The notes beneath the pieces are model-generated. The model was not told where the DNA came from. It worked only from the letters and a program-made list of their open reading frames with translations, and ran no database searches. A stretch of DNA of 64,000 nucleotides. Origin: JBBQZO01 sp038207625. GTDB lineage: Bacteria > Pseudomonadota > Gammaproteobacteria > Burkholderiales > Burkholderiaceae_D. Made by a program: the position numbers and the translations under genes. The stretch lies in the NCBI GenBank assembly GCA_038207625.1, contig JBBQZO010000007.1, positions 124,001-188,000 on the forward strand. Reading direction: 5' to 3'. Positions 1 to 8,664 of the stretch are shown piece after piece (positions within the stretch are counted from its first letter, which is position 1; the number at the start of each line of letters is the position of its first letter).

Positions 1-1148
1 GCGCCTATCCGGCCGCGCTGCGCCACCTGTACGATCCCCCGACCTTGTTGTACGTGATCGGCCAGGCGGCGCTGCTGGCGCGCCCGGCGCTGGCCGTGGT
101 GGGCAGTCGCAACGCCAGCGCCCAGGGTGCGGCCAACGCGGCCAGCTTCGGCCAGGCCTTGTCCGACGCGGGCCTGACCATCGTGTCCGGGCTGGCGCTG
201 GGGGTCGATGCGGCGGCCCACGCCGGCGCGCTGCGCGGGGCCGGTTCGACGGTGGCGGTGATTGGCACGGGCGCCGACCTGGTTTATCCGTACGGCAACC
301 GCGCGTTGCATGCGCAGATCGCCGAGCAAGGCTGCATCGTCAGCGAGTACGCGCTGGGAATGCCGGCCCTGCCGGGTCATTTTCCGCGTCGCAACCGCAT
401 CATCAGCGGGCTGGCGCTGGGCGTGCTGGTGGTCGAGGCCGCGCCCGGCTCCGGTTCCTTGATTACCGCGCGCTGCGCGCTCGAACAGGGCCGCGAGGTG
501 TTCGCCATTCCCGGCTCGATCCACTCGCCGCTGGCCAAGGGCTGCCACGCGCTGATCAAGCAGGGCGCCAAGCTGGTCGAGACCAGCGCCGATGTGCTTG
601 AGGAGCTGCAATTGGGACGCCGCACCGCGCCCGATGGCGACGCACCGGATGCCGTCGTCGCCAGCTCCGATGGCGCACCGCCGAACATCGTAGTGGCCAG
701 CTCCGATGGCGCACCGCCGAACATCGCGGTCGCCGGCACCGACGCGGATGCCGCCGAACCGGGCGCGGCGGCCTCCGACTCCGTCGTCGCCGGTTCCGAT
801 GGCGCAGAACCGCACAGCGCTGTCGCCGCCACCGACGCGGATGCCGCCAAACCGGGCGTGGCGGCCTCCGGCGCTGCCAGCACCTGCGCGAAAGCGGCGC
901 CGCATCCCGTCGCCAAGACTGCTGGCGCGGCTGGCGCTGGAATGGGCGCGCCGCGCACCGCTGCCGGTCCGGCCGGCGCGCGGGCGGCGTTGCTGCTGGC
1001 GCTGGGGCACGATCCGCACAGCGTCGATACGCTGGCCGCGCGCACCGGCATGGGCGCCGGCGAACTGATGACGCATCTGCTGGCGCTGGAACTGGCCGGC
1101 AGCGTCGAGCGCCTGCCAGGCGGGCGATACCAGTGCCTGACGGGCTAA
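1..1148 (+). CDS. dprA: DNA processing protein DprA (5' end missing)
   Basis: Loads RecA on incoming single-stranded DNA during natural transformation (family knowledge). The reading frame is open from base 3, so the gene begins upstream of the window. The Rossmann-like DprA core is clear: VVGSRNAS near 94-120, SGLALGVDAAAH near 187-222, IGTGAD near 261-279, and FPRRNRIISGL near 382-412. A C-terminal winged-helix-like domain follows (about 970-1148). Between core and tail lies an unusual Ala/Asp/Pro-rich linker of roughly 110 residues made of repeats. The neighbours smg and topB are the usual Burkholderiales context. The 65-bp gap to smg makes co-transcription plausible. Confidence 0.95.
   Translation, partial: AYPAALRHLYDPPTLLYVIGQAALLARPALAVVGSRNASAQGAANAASFGQALSDAGLTIVSGLALGVDAAAHAGALRGAGSTVAVIGTGADLVYPYGNRALHAQIAEQGCIVSEYALGMPALPGHFPRRNRIISGLALGVLVVEAAPGSGSLITARCALEQGREVFAIPGSIHSPLAKGCHALIKQGAKLVETSADVLEELQLGRRTAPDGDAPDAVVASSDGAPPNIVVASSDGAPPNIAVAGTDADAAEPGAAASDSVVAGSDGAEPHSAVAATDADAAKPGVAASGAASTCAKAAPHPVAKTAGAAGAGMGAPRTAAGPAGARAALLLALGHDPHSVDTLAARTGMGAGELMTHLLALELAGSVERLPGGRYQCLTG
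660..726 (+). repeat. 36-bp tandem repeat in the dprA linker
   Basis: Two nearly identical 36-bp units encode VVASSDGAPPNI twice. Diverged relatives continue to about 875: two longer units containing TDADAA flank a third SDGA unit. The pattern suggests a repeat expanding by slippage inside a disordered linker, with the frame preserved because the unit is a multiple of three. Confidence 0.8.
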
Positions 1149-1213
1149 GCGTGGCGCGTGGCGCCACTGTGCGGCACTTGTGTCGGGGCGAGCTTAACTG
1201 ATAAAGTAGCGCC

Positions 1214-1672
1214 ATGTTCGATATCCTGGTCTACCTTTACGAAACCTACTACCGGCCGGACGCCTGTCCCGAGCCGGCGGCGTTGGCGCGCAAGCTGTCG
1301 GCGGTCGGTTTCGACGACGTCGACATTTCCGAGGCGCTCGGCTGGCTGACCGACCTCACCGAGATGGCCGTGCGCGAACCGCTCGCCAGTTCCAGTGGAA
1401 CGCGGTTTTATGTCGACGCCGAATACGATGCGCTGGGCAGCGCGGCGATCGGCTTCATCCAGTTCCTGGAAAGCGCCAAGGTGCTCAGCGCCGAGCAGCG
1501 CGAGATCGTCATCGAGCGCGCCCAGGCGCTGGAAGCGCGTCCCGTCTCGCTGGGCAAGCTGAAGGTGATTGTGCTGATGCTGCTGTGGAGTCAGGGCAAG
1601 GAACCCGACGCGCTGATGTTCGACGACCTGTTCGGCTCGGACGACGAGCAGGCTCCGCGCCTGCTGCACTGA
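1214..1672 (+). CDS. smg: Smg family protein (DUF494)
   Basis: A 152-residue protein opening MFDILVYLYETYY, the typical start of the Smg/DUF494 family, and of usual family length. It is acidic and largely helical. The biochemical function is not established; in proteobacteria smg is habitually found next to dprA and a topoisomerase gene, exactly as here. The start is the only ATG consistent with the family N-terminus. The stop is followed by about 200 bases before topB that hold a promoter candidate, so topB may be transcribed separately. Confidence 0.92.
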   Translation: MFDILVYLYETYYRPDACPEPAALARKLSAVGFDDVDISEALGWLTDLTEMAVREPLASSSGTRFYVDAEYDALGSAAIGFIQFLESAKVLSAEQREIVIERAQALEARPVSLGKLKVIVLMLLWSQGKEPDALMFDDLFGSDDEQAPRLLH

Positions 1673-1713
1673 GCGGCGCAGCGCCGGCCCGGGTAGCCGC
1701 CAGCGCGCGGCGC

Positions 1714-1743
1714 TTGCACAGTTGCGTGCAACCCGCTTATCAT
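1714..1743 (+). promoter_or_regulatory. Candidate topB promoter with overlapping dyad
   Basis: TTGCAC (1714-1719) and TATCAT (1738-1743) are separated by 18 bases, a plausible sigma-70 pair upstream of topB. TTGCAC also forms an inverted repeat with GTGCAA (1726-1731), which could be an operator. The sequence turns AT-rich just downstream (1741-1795). Prediction only. Confidence 0.4.
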
Positions 1744-1871
1744 TGGCCGCACATTAAAATTGTTAAAAGATTGATATCGCATTCACAATTGTTGTGCGCC
1801 TGCGGCATGCGGCCGCGCCGCGACACTGTATGATGCGCTTGAAAACCACTATAGAGCACTAGAGAACCCAT

Positions 1872-4532
1872 ATGACAAAGACCCTCATCATCGCCGAGAA
1901 GCCCTCCGTCGCGAACGATATCGCCAAGACGCTGGGCGGCTTCACCAAGCACGATGAGTACTTCGAATCGGACGAGTATGTGCTCTCGTCGGCGGTCGGC
2001 CACCTGCTCGAGATCGCCGTGCCGGAAGAACACGACGTCAAGCGCGGCAAGTGGAGCTTCGCCAATCTGCCGATGATCCCGCCGTACTTCGCACTGAACC
2101 CGATTGCCAAGACCGAGGCGCGCCTGAAGGTGCTCAACAAGCTCATCAAGCGCAAGGACGTCACTGGCCTGATCAACGCCTGCGATGCGGGCCGCGAAGG
2201 TGAGCTGATCTTCCGTCTGATCGCGCAAAACGCCAAGGCCAAGCAGCCGATCCAGCGTTTGTGGCTGCAGTCGATGACGCCGGGCGCGATCCGCGAAGGC
2301 TTCACCAAACTGCGCAGCGACGAAGAAATGCTGCCGCTGGCCGACGCGGCGCGCTGCCGCTCGGAGGCCGATTGGCTGATCGGCATCAACGGCACCCGCG
2401 CGATGACCGCGTTCAACTCGAAAGAGGGCGGCTTTTACCTGACCACCGTCGGCCGGGTGCAAACGCCGACGCTGTCGATCGTCGTCGAGCGTGAAGAGAA
2501 GATCAAGAAATTCATCTCGCGCGATTACTGGGAAGTGCGCGCCGAATTCATCTGCGCGGCCGGCATCTACGAAGGGCGCTGGCTGGACGCCACGTTCAAG
2601 AAAGACGAGAACGATCCCGAACGCCGTCCCGAGCGCCTGTGGAGCAAGGCCGCCGCCGACACCATCGCGATGGCCTGCCGCAACCGCCAGGGCACCGTCA
2701 CCGAAGAGTCCAAGCCGACCACCTCGATGGCGCCCGGCCTGTTCGACCTGACCAGCCTGCAGCGCGAGGCCAACGGCCGCTTTGGCTTTTCGGCCAAGAA
2801 CACGCTCGGCCTGGCTCAGGCGCTGTACGAAAAACACAAGGTGCTGACCTACCCGCGTACCGATTCGCGCCATCTGCCGGAAGACTACATCGACACGGTC
2901 AAACAGACTTTGACGACGCTGGGCGAGAACAACAACTACCACCAGTTCGCCAAGAAGGTGATGGACGCCGGTTGGGTCAAACCGAACAAGCGCATCTTCG
3001 ACAACACCAAAATCTCGGATCACTTCGCGATCATTCCGACCACCATCGCGCCGAAGAATTTGTCCGAGCCGGAACAGAAACTGTACGACCTGGTCACGCG
3101 CCGTTTCCTCGCCGTGTTCTTCCCGGCCGCCGAGTTCCAGGTCACCACCCGCTTCACCGAAGTGTCCGGCCACCAGTTCAAAACTGAAGGCAAGGTGATG
3201 ACCAACCCGGGCTGGCTGGCCGTGTACGGCAAGGACGTGGCCGGCGCCGACAGCGAAAATTCGGGCAATCTGGTGCCGGTGGCGAAGGGCGAAAAAGTCC
3301 ACACCGAATCCATCACCGCCAACGGCCTGGTCACCAAGCCGCCGGCCCGCTACACCGAGGCGACGCTGCTGTCGGCGATGGAAGGGGCGGGCAAGCTGAT
3401 CGACGACGACGAGCTGCGCGACGCGATGGCCGGCAAGGGCCTGGGCACGCCAGCGACGCGCGCGGCCATCATCGAGGGCCTGCTGGGCGAGCGTTATCTG
3501 TTGCGCGAAGGGCGCGAGCTGATCCCGACGGCCAAGGCGGCCCAGCTGATGACGCTGCTGCGCGGCCTGGGCGTGAACGAACTGACCGCCCCCGAACTGA
3601 CGGGCGAGTGGGAATACAAACTGTCGCAAATGGAAAAGGGCAAAATCTCGCGCGAGGAATTCATGCGCGAAATCGCCCAGATGACGCAAATCATCGTCAA
3701 GCGCGCCAAGGAATACGACAACGACACCATCCCGGGCGACTATGCGACGCTGCACTCGCCGTGCCCGAACTGCGGCGCCGTGGTCAAGGAAAACTACCGT
3801 CGCTTCGCCTGCACCAAGTGCGATTTCTCGATGAGCAAAACGCCGGGCAGCCGCCAGTTCGAGATCGCCGAAGTGGAAGATCTGCTGACCAACCGCACCA
3901 TCGGTCCGCTGCAAGGCTTCCGCTCGAAGATGGGACGTCCGTTCGCGGCCATCCTGCGCATCGTGCGCGACGAGGACATCAACAACAGCAAGCTTGAATT
4001 TGACTTCGGCCAGAACGACGAGGGCGAGGACGGCGAGGGCGTCGACTTCACCGGCCAGACCCCGGTGGGCCCGTGCCCGAAATGCGCCGCCGGCGTGTTC
4101 GAAATGGGCCTGGCCTACGTGTGCGAAAACAGCGTGGCCAAGCCGAAGACCTGCGACTTCCGTAGCGGACGCATCATCTTGCAGCAGGAAATCCTGCCCG
4201 AACAAATGGTCAAGTTGCTCGGCGAGGGCGGCAAGACCGACCTGATGCCAGGCTTCGTGTCGCAGCGCACCCGCCGGCCTTTCAAGGCCTTCCTGGTGCG
4301 CGGCGCGGACGGCAAGATCAGCTTCGAGTTCGAGCCGCGCAAGGCCAAGGCGCCAGCCAAGGGCAAGGCCGCTGCAGTGGCCGATCCGGACGACGCGGAA
4401 GGCGCGGATGGCGCGGCACCAGCCAAGAAAGTGGTGAAGAAGGCGGCCGCGAAAGCACCCGCGAAAAAGGCGCCGGCCAAGAAGGCAGCAGCCAAGAAAC
4501 CAGCTGTGAAGCGCGCCGCAGCGGCCAAGTAA
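1872..4532 (+). CDS. topB: DNA topoisomerase III
   Basis: Type IA topoisomerase of 886 residues that passes single strands and decatenates replication and recombination intermediates. The TOPRIM domain opens TLIIAEKPSVANDIAKTLGG, with an acidic DAGREGEL motif further in. The catalytic tyrosine is Y327 in LTYPRTDSRHLPED. Two cysteine clusters (CPNC...CTKC near 3762-3825, and CPKC...CEN...C near 4074-4153) look like C-terminal zinc ribbons. The last 60 residues are a Lys/Ala/Pro-rich, histone-like tail (about 4345-4530), longer than in E. coli TopB and probably a nonspecific DNA-binding extension. A strong terminator follows. Confidence 0.96.
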   Translation: MTKTLIIAEKPSVANDIAKTLGGFTKHDEYFESDEYVLSSAVGHLLEIAVPEEHDVKRGKWSFANLPMIPPYFALNPIAKTEARLKVLNKLIKRKDVTGLINACDAGREGELIFRLIAQNAKAKQPIQRLWLQSMTPGAIREGFTKLRSDEEMLPLADAARCRSEADWLIGINGTRAMTAFNSKEGGFYLTTVGRVQTPTLSIVVEREEKIKKFISRDYWEVRAEFICAAGIYEGRWLDATFKKDENDPERRPERLWSKAAADTIAMACRNRQGTVTEESKPTTSMAPGLFDLTSLQREANGRFGFSAKNTLGLAQALYEKHKVLTYPRTDSRHLPEDYIDTVKQTLTTLGENNNYHQFAKKVMDAGWVKPNKRIFDNTKISDHFAIIPTTIAPKNLSEPEQKLYDLVTRRFLAVFFPAAEFQVTTRFTEVSGHQFKTEGKVMTNPGWLAVYGKDVAGADSENSGNLVPVAKGEKVHTESITANGLVTKPPARYTEATLLSAMEGAGKLIDDDELRDAMAGKGLGTPATRAAIIEGLLGERYLLREGRELIPTAKAAQLMTLLRGLGVNELTAPELTGEWEYKLSQMEKGKISREEFMREIAQMTQIIVKRAKEYDNDTIPGDYATLHSPCPNCGAVVKENYRRFACTKCDFSMSKTPGSRQFEIAEVEDLLTNRTIGPLQGFRSKMGRPFAAILRIVRDEDINNSKLEFDFGQNDEGEDGEGVDFTGQTPVGPCPKCAAGVFEMGLAYVCENSVAKPKTCDFRSGRIILQQEILPEQMVKLLGEGGKTDLMPGFVSQRTRRPFKAFLVRGADGKISFEFEPRKAKAPAKGKAAAVADPDDAEGADGAAPAKKVVKKAAAKAPAKKAPAKKAAAKKPAVKRAAAAK

Positions 4533-4550
4533 TCGGCAGCACGCACAAAC

Positions 4551-4581
4551 AACGCGAACCTTAAAACGTTCGCGTTTTTTT
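4551..4581 (+). terminator. Rho-independent terminator of topB
   Basis: A perfect 9-bp stem AACGCGAAC / GTTCGCGTT with an 8-base loop leads into a run of T residues, 19 bases after the topB stop. Confidence 0.9.
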
Positions 4582-4582
4582 A

Positions 4583-5034
4583 TTGTCGATGGCGTTTTGA
4601 TTGGCAGCGCAAACGGTTCCCATCGGCGACCGTCGCCAGGTCCGCAAGGCCACTGTCAGCACGGTGGCAAATTGGCGCAAGGCGGCGCAAGCCACGCCGG
4701 GTCGCCCGAGTTCGCGTGCTCGATCGGCTTCTTGATATCGCCCTGGGCACGCGCCACACGCAGGCTTTTTTGCAGCGTCAGTACGGTGTCGGTCAGCGCT
4801 GAAACGACGTGTGCGCGCTCGCCATGATGTCGCGCCGCTTGCCGGTGCGGCAGGCGCCGGCCGAATCGAGCAGCGGCACGGCGCGCACGGGCAGACGTGG
4901 CGTCGATCAGGTGGCGTTGCTAGTGCGCGCGAAACGCACCACGTCAACCGAGGCCGATGCCACACGACAGGCGCGCGCACGCGCGCCAGCGCGGGCATGC
5001 TGTCCATCCCCCGCGCCGGCCCAGGCAGTGGGCG
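4583..5034 (-). other. Gene-free stretch with possible decayed coding traces
   Basis: No intact gene is evident between the topB terminator and 5035. On the minus strand, protein-like stretches hop between frames and are cut by stops: one ends SVDVVRFARTSNAT, the next contains VPLLDSAGACRTGKRRDIMA, and the next contains TDTVLTLQKSLRVARAQGDI. This looks like one gene broken by frameshifts, but I cannot name its family. It may equally be chance in GC-rich DNA. Confidence 0.35.
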
Positions 5035-5784
5035 CTAGTGGCTGGGCGCGACGTCGGTGACGCGCCACTCGTGCTGGCCGGAGCCTGCGAAGGCGATCAG
5101 TTCGCCGACCTGATACTGGGCGCGCCGGGTCAGGCTGTCGGCGCGCAGGAAATCGCCTTCGCGCCACACATTGTTGCAGGCGGCGATGCGCCAGTCGCCC
5201 GAGTGCGGCGTGTCCTCGCGCGCGATCAGAAATTCGCTCCAGGCGGGCGCTCGGCCAGCCGCCGTCGCGCTGGAAAAACAGTCGTCCGGCGCGCCCTGCG
5301 CCCACGCCAGCCACGATGCGCCGATCAGCAGGTAGGCGATGCTGGGCGCGGCCGGGCAGGTCGCCTCCAGGCGCAGTCCCAGCACCGGGCCGCGCGCCAC
5401 GCGCAGCCAGTCCTCCTGGTAGCTGCCATCGATGCCCGCTTCATGCAGATGGTCGGCCGACTCGAAGCGCATCGTGCCCGCATCGAGTTCGGCGCAGAGC
5501 GCGGGGAAGGCGATCTCGGGGCGCCATTCGCAACGCTGGCCGTCCACCACGGTCAGGCCGGCAAAGCCCGTTTGGGCGGCGAAACTGGCCAGTTGGGGCG
5601 GCGCCAGCGTGTCCAGCGCGCCCGGGTCGGCCAGCAGCGGGCGGTCGGCCGGAATGCGCAGGTCGATGTGAAAGCGTGACGACTGGAACCACCACACCTG
5701 CGTGCTATGGTCGCTGCTGCCATCGCTGCGCAGGATGCCTTTGCGGCGCCACAGGCCGATGTATTCGGAGGGGATGCTGCTCAT
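5035..5784 (-). CDS. Conserved hypothetical protein, possibly HRI1-like
   Basis: A 249-residue protein without signal peptide or membrane segment, rich in Trp and aromatic residues (GLWRRKGILRSDG, TQVWWFQSSRFHIDLRIP). The repeated pattern of short strands and the STQVWWFQS...DLRIP signature resemble the double-barrel HRI1 family, but this is tentative. It is the last gene of a three-gene minus-strand operon and its ATG overlaps the stop of the gene upstream by four bases (ATGA), implying translational coupling. No catalytic motif is recognised. Confidence 0.7.
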   Translation of the reverse strand: MSSIPSEYIGLWRRKGILRSDGSSDHSTQVWWFQSSRFHIDLRIPADRPLLADPGALDTLAPPQLASFAAQTGFAGLTVVDGQRCEWRPEIAFPALCAELDAGTMRFESADHLHEAGIDGSYQEDWLRVARGPVLGLRLEATCPAAPSIAYLLIGASWLAWAQGAPDDCFSSATAAGRAPAWSEFLIAREDTPHSGDWRIAACNNVWREGDFLRADSLTRRAQYQVGELIAFAGSGQHEWRVTDVAPSH

Positions 5785-6476
5785 TTCAGGTCCTCCGTAG
5801 AAAAGTAGATGGTGCCCACGACATGCACGTCGGCGCTGCCCATGGCCTGGGCCAGTTGCCTGGCCGTCGGTTCGGCCAGCGCGTGCTTGCGCACAATGAC
5901 CGCGCCGGACGGCGCGTCGGCGCGCGTGCTGATTGCCACGATATGCGCAAAGTCCGGGCGGCTGTCGATCTGCTTGACCAGATAGCGTTGGCGCGCGTTG
6001 CCCAATTGCAGGTAGCGCGCGTTGTCGCTATCGCTCGCCTGTGGTGCAAGCTGGCGAAACAGCAGCACCTTGTCGATCACCACCAGCGCGCCGGCGTACT
6101 CGATGCGCCCGCCCTGTTCAAAATGGCCCAGCACCAGATCGGCGCTGAACTGCTGCAGCGGGGCCGGCGCATGCGGCGCCAGTCGGTCCAGCTCGAACTG
6201 TTCGGGCGCGATGGTCCACAGGGCGTGCTTGCCGTCGAGCCGCTGGCGCAGTTGCGCGTCCAGCGTCGGCTCGGCCAGATGGATTTGCAGGATCACCTGG
6301 TAGTCGTGCGGTGCGTGGAACATCGGCAGGTGCGAGGCGTACAGCGCCTCCTTGCCCCCGAACAGCACCATGCCGTGCTCGCCATACGACAAGCCCGGCG
6401 CAGCGTGCGCGCACAGCGCCAGCGCCGGCCACGTCAGCAGCGCCGCAAGCAGATGTCGCAGTGCGCGTCGTCTCAT
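5781..6476 (-). CDS. Secreted conserved hypothetical protein
   Basis: A 231-residue protein with a clear Sec signal peptide (Arg-rich n-region, hydrophobic LLAALLTWPALALCAHA, cleavage near residue 25). The mature part has a His-rich stretch (HLPMFHAPHDYQVILQIHL) that could bind metal, but I recognise no named domain. The start was placed at 6476 because that ATG overlaps the stop of the upstream oxidoreductase (ATGA) and directly precedes the signal peptide. The ATGA overlap recurs at its own end, so three proteins are co-translated: a cytosolic reductase, an exported protein and a cytosolic protein. Confidence 0.75.
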   Translation of the reverse strand: MRRRALRHLLAALLTWPALALCAHAAPGLSYGEHGMVLFGGKEALYASHLPMFHAPHDYQVILQIHLAEPTLDAQLRQRLDGKHALWTIAPEQFELDRLAPHAPAPLQQFSADLVLGHFEQGGRIEYAGALVVIDKVLLFRQLAPQASDSDNARYLQLGNARQRYLVKQIDSRPDFAHIVAISTRADAPSGAVIVRKHALAEPTARQLAQAMGSADVHVVGTIYFSTEDLK

Positions 6477-7495
6477 ACTTTGACCAGCAGCTTGCCGCGG
6501 TGTTCGCCGGTAAACAGCGAGTTGAGCGCGCTTGGCAGCTGCTCGAAACCGTCGACGATGGTTTCCTCGAACACGATCTGGTTGGCCTTTACCCACGGCG
6601 CGACGATGTGGCGCATCTCGTCCATCCGGTGCAGGTAGTCGCGCGCCAGCATGCCCTGGATGGTGGCGCGCTGATACAGCACGTGGTGCAGCAGGCGCGG
6701 TCCCAGTTCGGGCGCATCGAGGCCGCCGTTGTACTGGCTGATCTGGCCGCAGATGACGATGCGCGCGCGCCGGTTGATCAAGGGGATCACCGCGTCGGTC
6801 ACCATGCCGCCGACGTTGTCGAAGTAGACGTCGACGCCGCCGGTGAGCGCCTTCATCTCGGCGCCCAGCGCGTCGGCGCTGGCGTGCGCCTTGTAGTCGA
6901 TGGTCCAGTCCGCGCCCAGCGTCTCGCGCACCCAGGCGCATTTGGCCGCGCCGCCGGCCACGCCCAGCACGCGCGCACCGTGGCGTTTGGCGAACTGCAC
7001 CACCAGCGAGCCCACCGCGCCCGCCGCGCCCGACACCACCACCACTTCGCCGGCGTGCGGCTTGCCCGACTCGGTCAGGCCGAACCAGGCGGTGCGCCCG
7101 GGCATGCCCAGCACGCCCAGCGCCGTCGTCACCGGCGCCTGCGCCGGATCGAGCCGGGTCAGCGTGCTGGCGTGCACCCGCGCGTGGGTCTGCCAGCCCG
7201 TCATCGTCAGCACCCAGTCGCCCACCGCGAAGCCGGGCGCGTTCGAGGCGAGCACCTGGGCCACCGCGCCGCCCGACTGCACCGTGTCAAGCGGATGGGG
7301 CTCGCTGTCGTAGGTCGGCTTGCTGGACTGGCCGATGCGCATGTACGGATCGACGCTGATGTAGCGCGCCGCCACCAGCACCTCATTGGCGCCCAGCGCC
7401 TCGTCCAGGGCTTGCTCGACCAGCTCGTAATGATCGTGCGAGACGACGGCGCTGGGCCGCTGGCGGTAGATCCACTGTCGTTGGGAGATGGTCAT
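6473..7495 (-). CDS. Zinc-independent NADP-dependent oxidoreductase (CurA-like MDR)
   Basis: A 340-residue medium-chain reductase of the curcumin/2-alkenal reductase group. Family members reduce alpha,beta-unsaturated carbonyls with NADPH. Diagnostic motifs are VDPYMRIGQ (48-56), GMPGRTAWFGL (130-140) and the dinucleotide-binding SGAAGAVGS (155-163). The catalytic zinc ligands of alcohol dehydrogenases are absent, as expected for this group. It is the first gene of the operon and is divergent from a LysR regulator, which is likely to control it. The physiological substrate is unknown. Confidence 0.9.
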   Translation of the reverse strand: MTISQRQWIYRQRPSAVVSHDHYELVEQALDEALGANEVLVAARYISVDPYMRIGQSSKPTYDSEPHPLDTVQSGGAVAQVLASNAPGFAVGDWVLTMTGWQTHARVHASTLTRLDPAQAPVTTALGVLGMPGRTAWFGLTESGKPHAGEVVVVSGAAGAVGSLVVQFAKRHGARVLGVAGGAAKCAWVRETLGADWTIDYKAHASADALGAEMKALTGGVDVYFDNVGGMVTDAVIPLINRRARIVICGQISQYNGGLDAPELGPRLLHHVLYQRATIQGMLARDYLHRMDEMRHIVAPWVKANQIVFEETIVDGFEQLPSALNSLFTGEHRGKLLVKV

Positions 7496-7594
7496 GAGAA
7501 GGTCCAGTTTATGTCAGAATGTCAGCCATGCTACGGCGCATTGTGCAGCGCGTAAAGCAACTTAAATTCATGTTTTGTGTCCCGATTGGAAACG

Positions 7595-8506
7595 ATGAAC
7601 CTGACCGATCTGCGCATTTTCGTCAGCGCCGCGCACCGGCCTTCGCTGGGCGCGGCCGCGCTCGAGCTGCACCTGACGCCGTCGGCCGTGTCGAAGGCGC
7701 TGCGCCGCCTGGAAGACAATCTGGGCACGCCACTGTTTGACCGCTCGGCCAAACTGCTGGTGCTCAACGACAGCGGTCAGCGCCTGCTGGGGCGCGCCAA
7801 AAATCTGCTGGCCTTGGCCGATCAGGCCAAGCAGGACATCATGGGCGAGCGCGCCGCCGTCGACTGCCGGCTGGGCGGGCCGGCCGTGCTGCTGTGGCGC
7901 CAGGGCAAGATGGTGGCCGAGGCGCTGGCCGCCTTCCCGGACGGCAGTTTGCGCCTGCAGGCGATGTTCGAGGATGAGGCGCTGGCGGCGCTGGCACGGG
8001 GCGACCTCAATTGCGCGATCGTCACCGGCGCGGCCATCGAGGGACGTGGCGCGCACTGGTCGGCCGACTGGGAGGCCACGCCACTGGGAAGCTTGACCTT
8101 GCAATTGATGGCCAGCCGCACGCATGCGCTGGCGCAGGGCGGCGCGGGGCCGGATGCGCGCGTGTTCGACGCCTTGACCGAGGCCGTGCTGGTGCATGAC
8201 TTTGCCTGTCCGTCGCGCTCGCTGTTTTGCGGCGTGCAGCGCGGCGCGCGCTCGGATGGTTGGCGCGACGACCAGCTGCCGCGCAAAATCCGCTACTGGA
8301 CCGACGATCTGCAATTGCTGCTCGGGTTCGTCAAGTCGGGCCAGGCGCTGGCCTATCTGCCGGACTTCGCGCTGGCCGACCCGGCGCTGGTGCGCATCCG
8401 CGTCACCGATTGCGCGTTCTATTGCACCGAAACGGCGTGGCTGGTGTGGAGCCGGGCCAGCGCCAGCGACTGGCAACGCCAGCTGGCCGACGCCTGCCGC
8501 GTTTGA
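7595..8506 (+). CDS. LysR family transcriptional regulator
   Basis: A 303-residue regulator with an N-terminal winged HTH (residues 1-65: MNLTDLRIFVSAAH, TPSAVSKALRRLEDNLG, PLFDR) and a C-terminal substrate-binding-like effector domain. The start at 7595 matches the usual LysR N-terminus; an in-frame GTG at 7577 is a less likely alternative. It is transcribed away from the CurA-like reductase across a 99-bp gap, the standard arrangement for a LysR protein regulating its divergent neighbour. The inducer is unknown. Confidence 0.93.
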   Translation: MNLTDLRIFVSAAHRPSLGAAALELHLTPSAVSKALRRLEDNLGTPLFDRSAKLLVLNDSGQRLLGRAKNLLALADQAKQDIMGERAAVDCRLGGPAVLLWRQGKMVAEALAAFPDGSLRLQAMFEDEALAALARGDLNCAIVTGAAIEGRGAHWSADWEATPLGSLTLQLMASRTHALAQGGAGPDARVFDALTEAVLVHDFACPSRSLFCGVQRGARSDGWRDDQLPRKIRYWTDDLQLLLGFVKSGQALAYLPDFALADPALVRIRVTDCAFYCTETAWLVWSRASASDWQRQLADACRV

Positions 8507-8664
8507 ACCCAGGGCGGCGCGCATGGCCGGCGCCGTCCGGCGGGCGCGGTTCGGCCGGCGCACGCCTGCCGCCATGTCGCGCGGTCCGCCGCATCGGGTG
8601 CGCGGCAAGGAGTGTGGCGCCGCGCCGGGCAAGCGCGCACCGACACGGCGCAACGCGCGCGCCG

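Noticed and set aside
660..726. Tandem repeat considered as a CRISPR-like array
   Set aside because: Only two near-identical units with no spacers, in frame inside dprA.
1740..4205. Long minus-strand open frame opposite topB
   Set aside because: Composition is that of a shadow frame, and it overlaps topB across its whole catalytic region.
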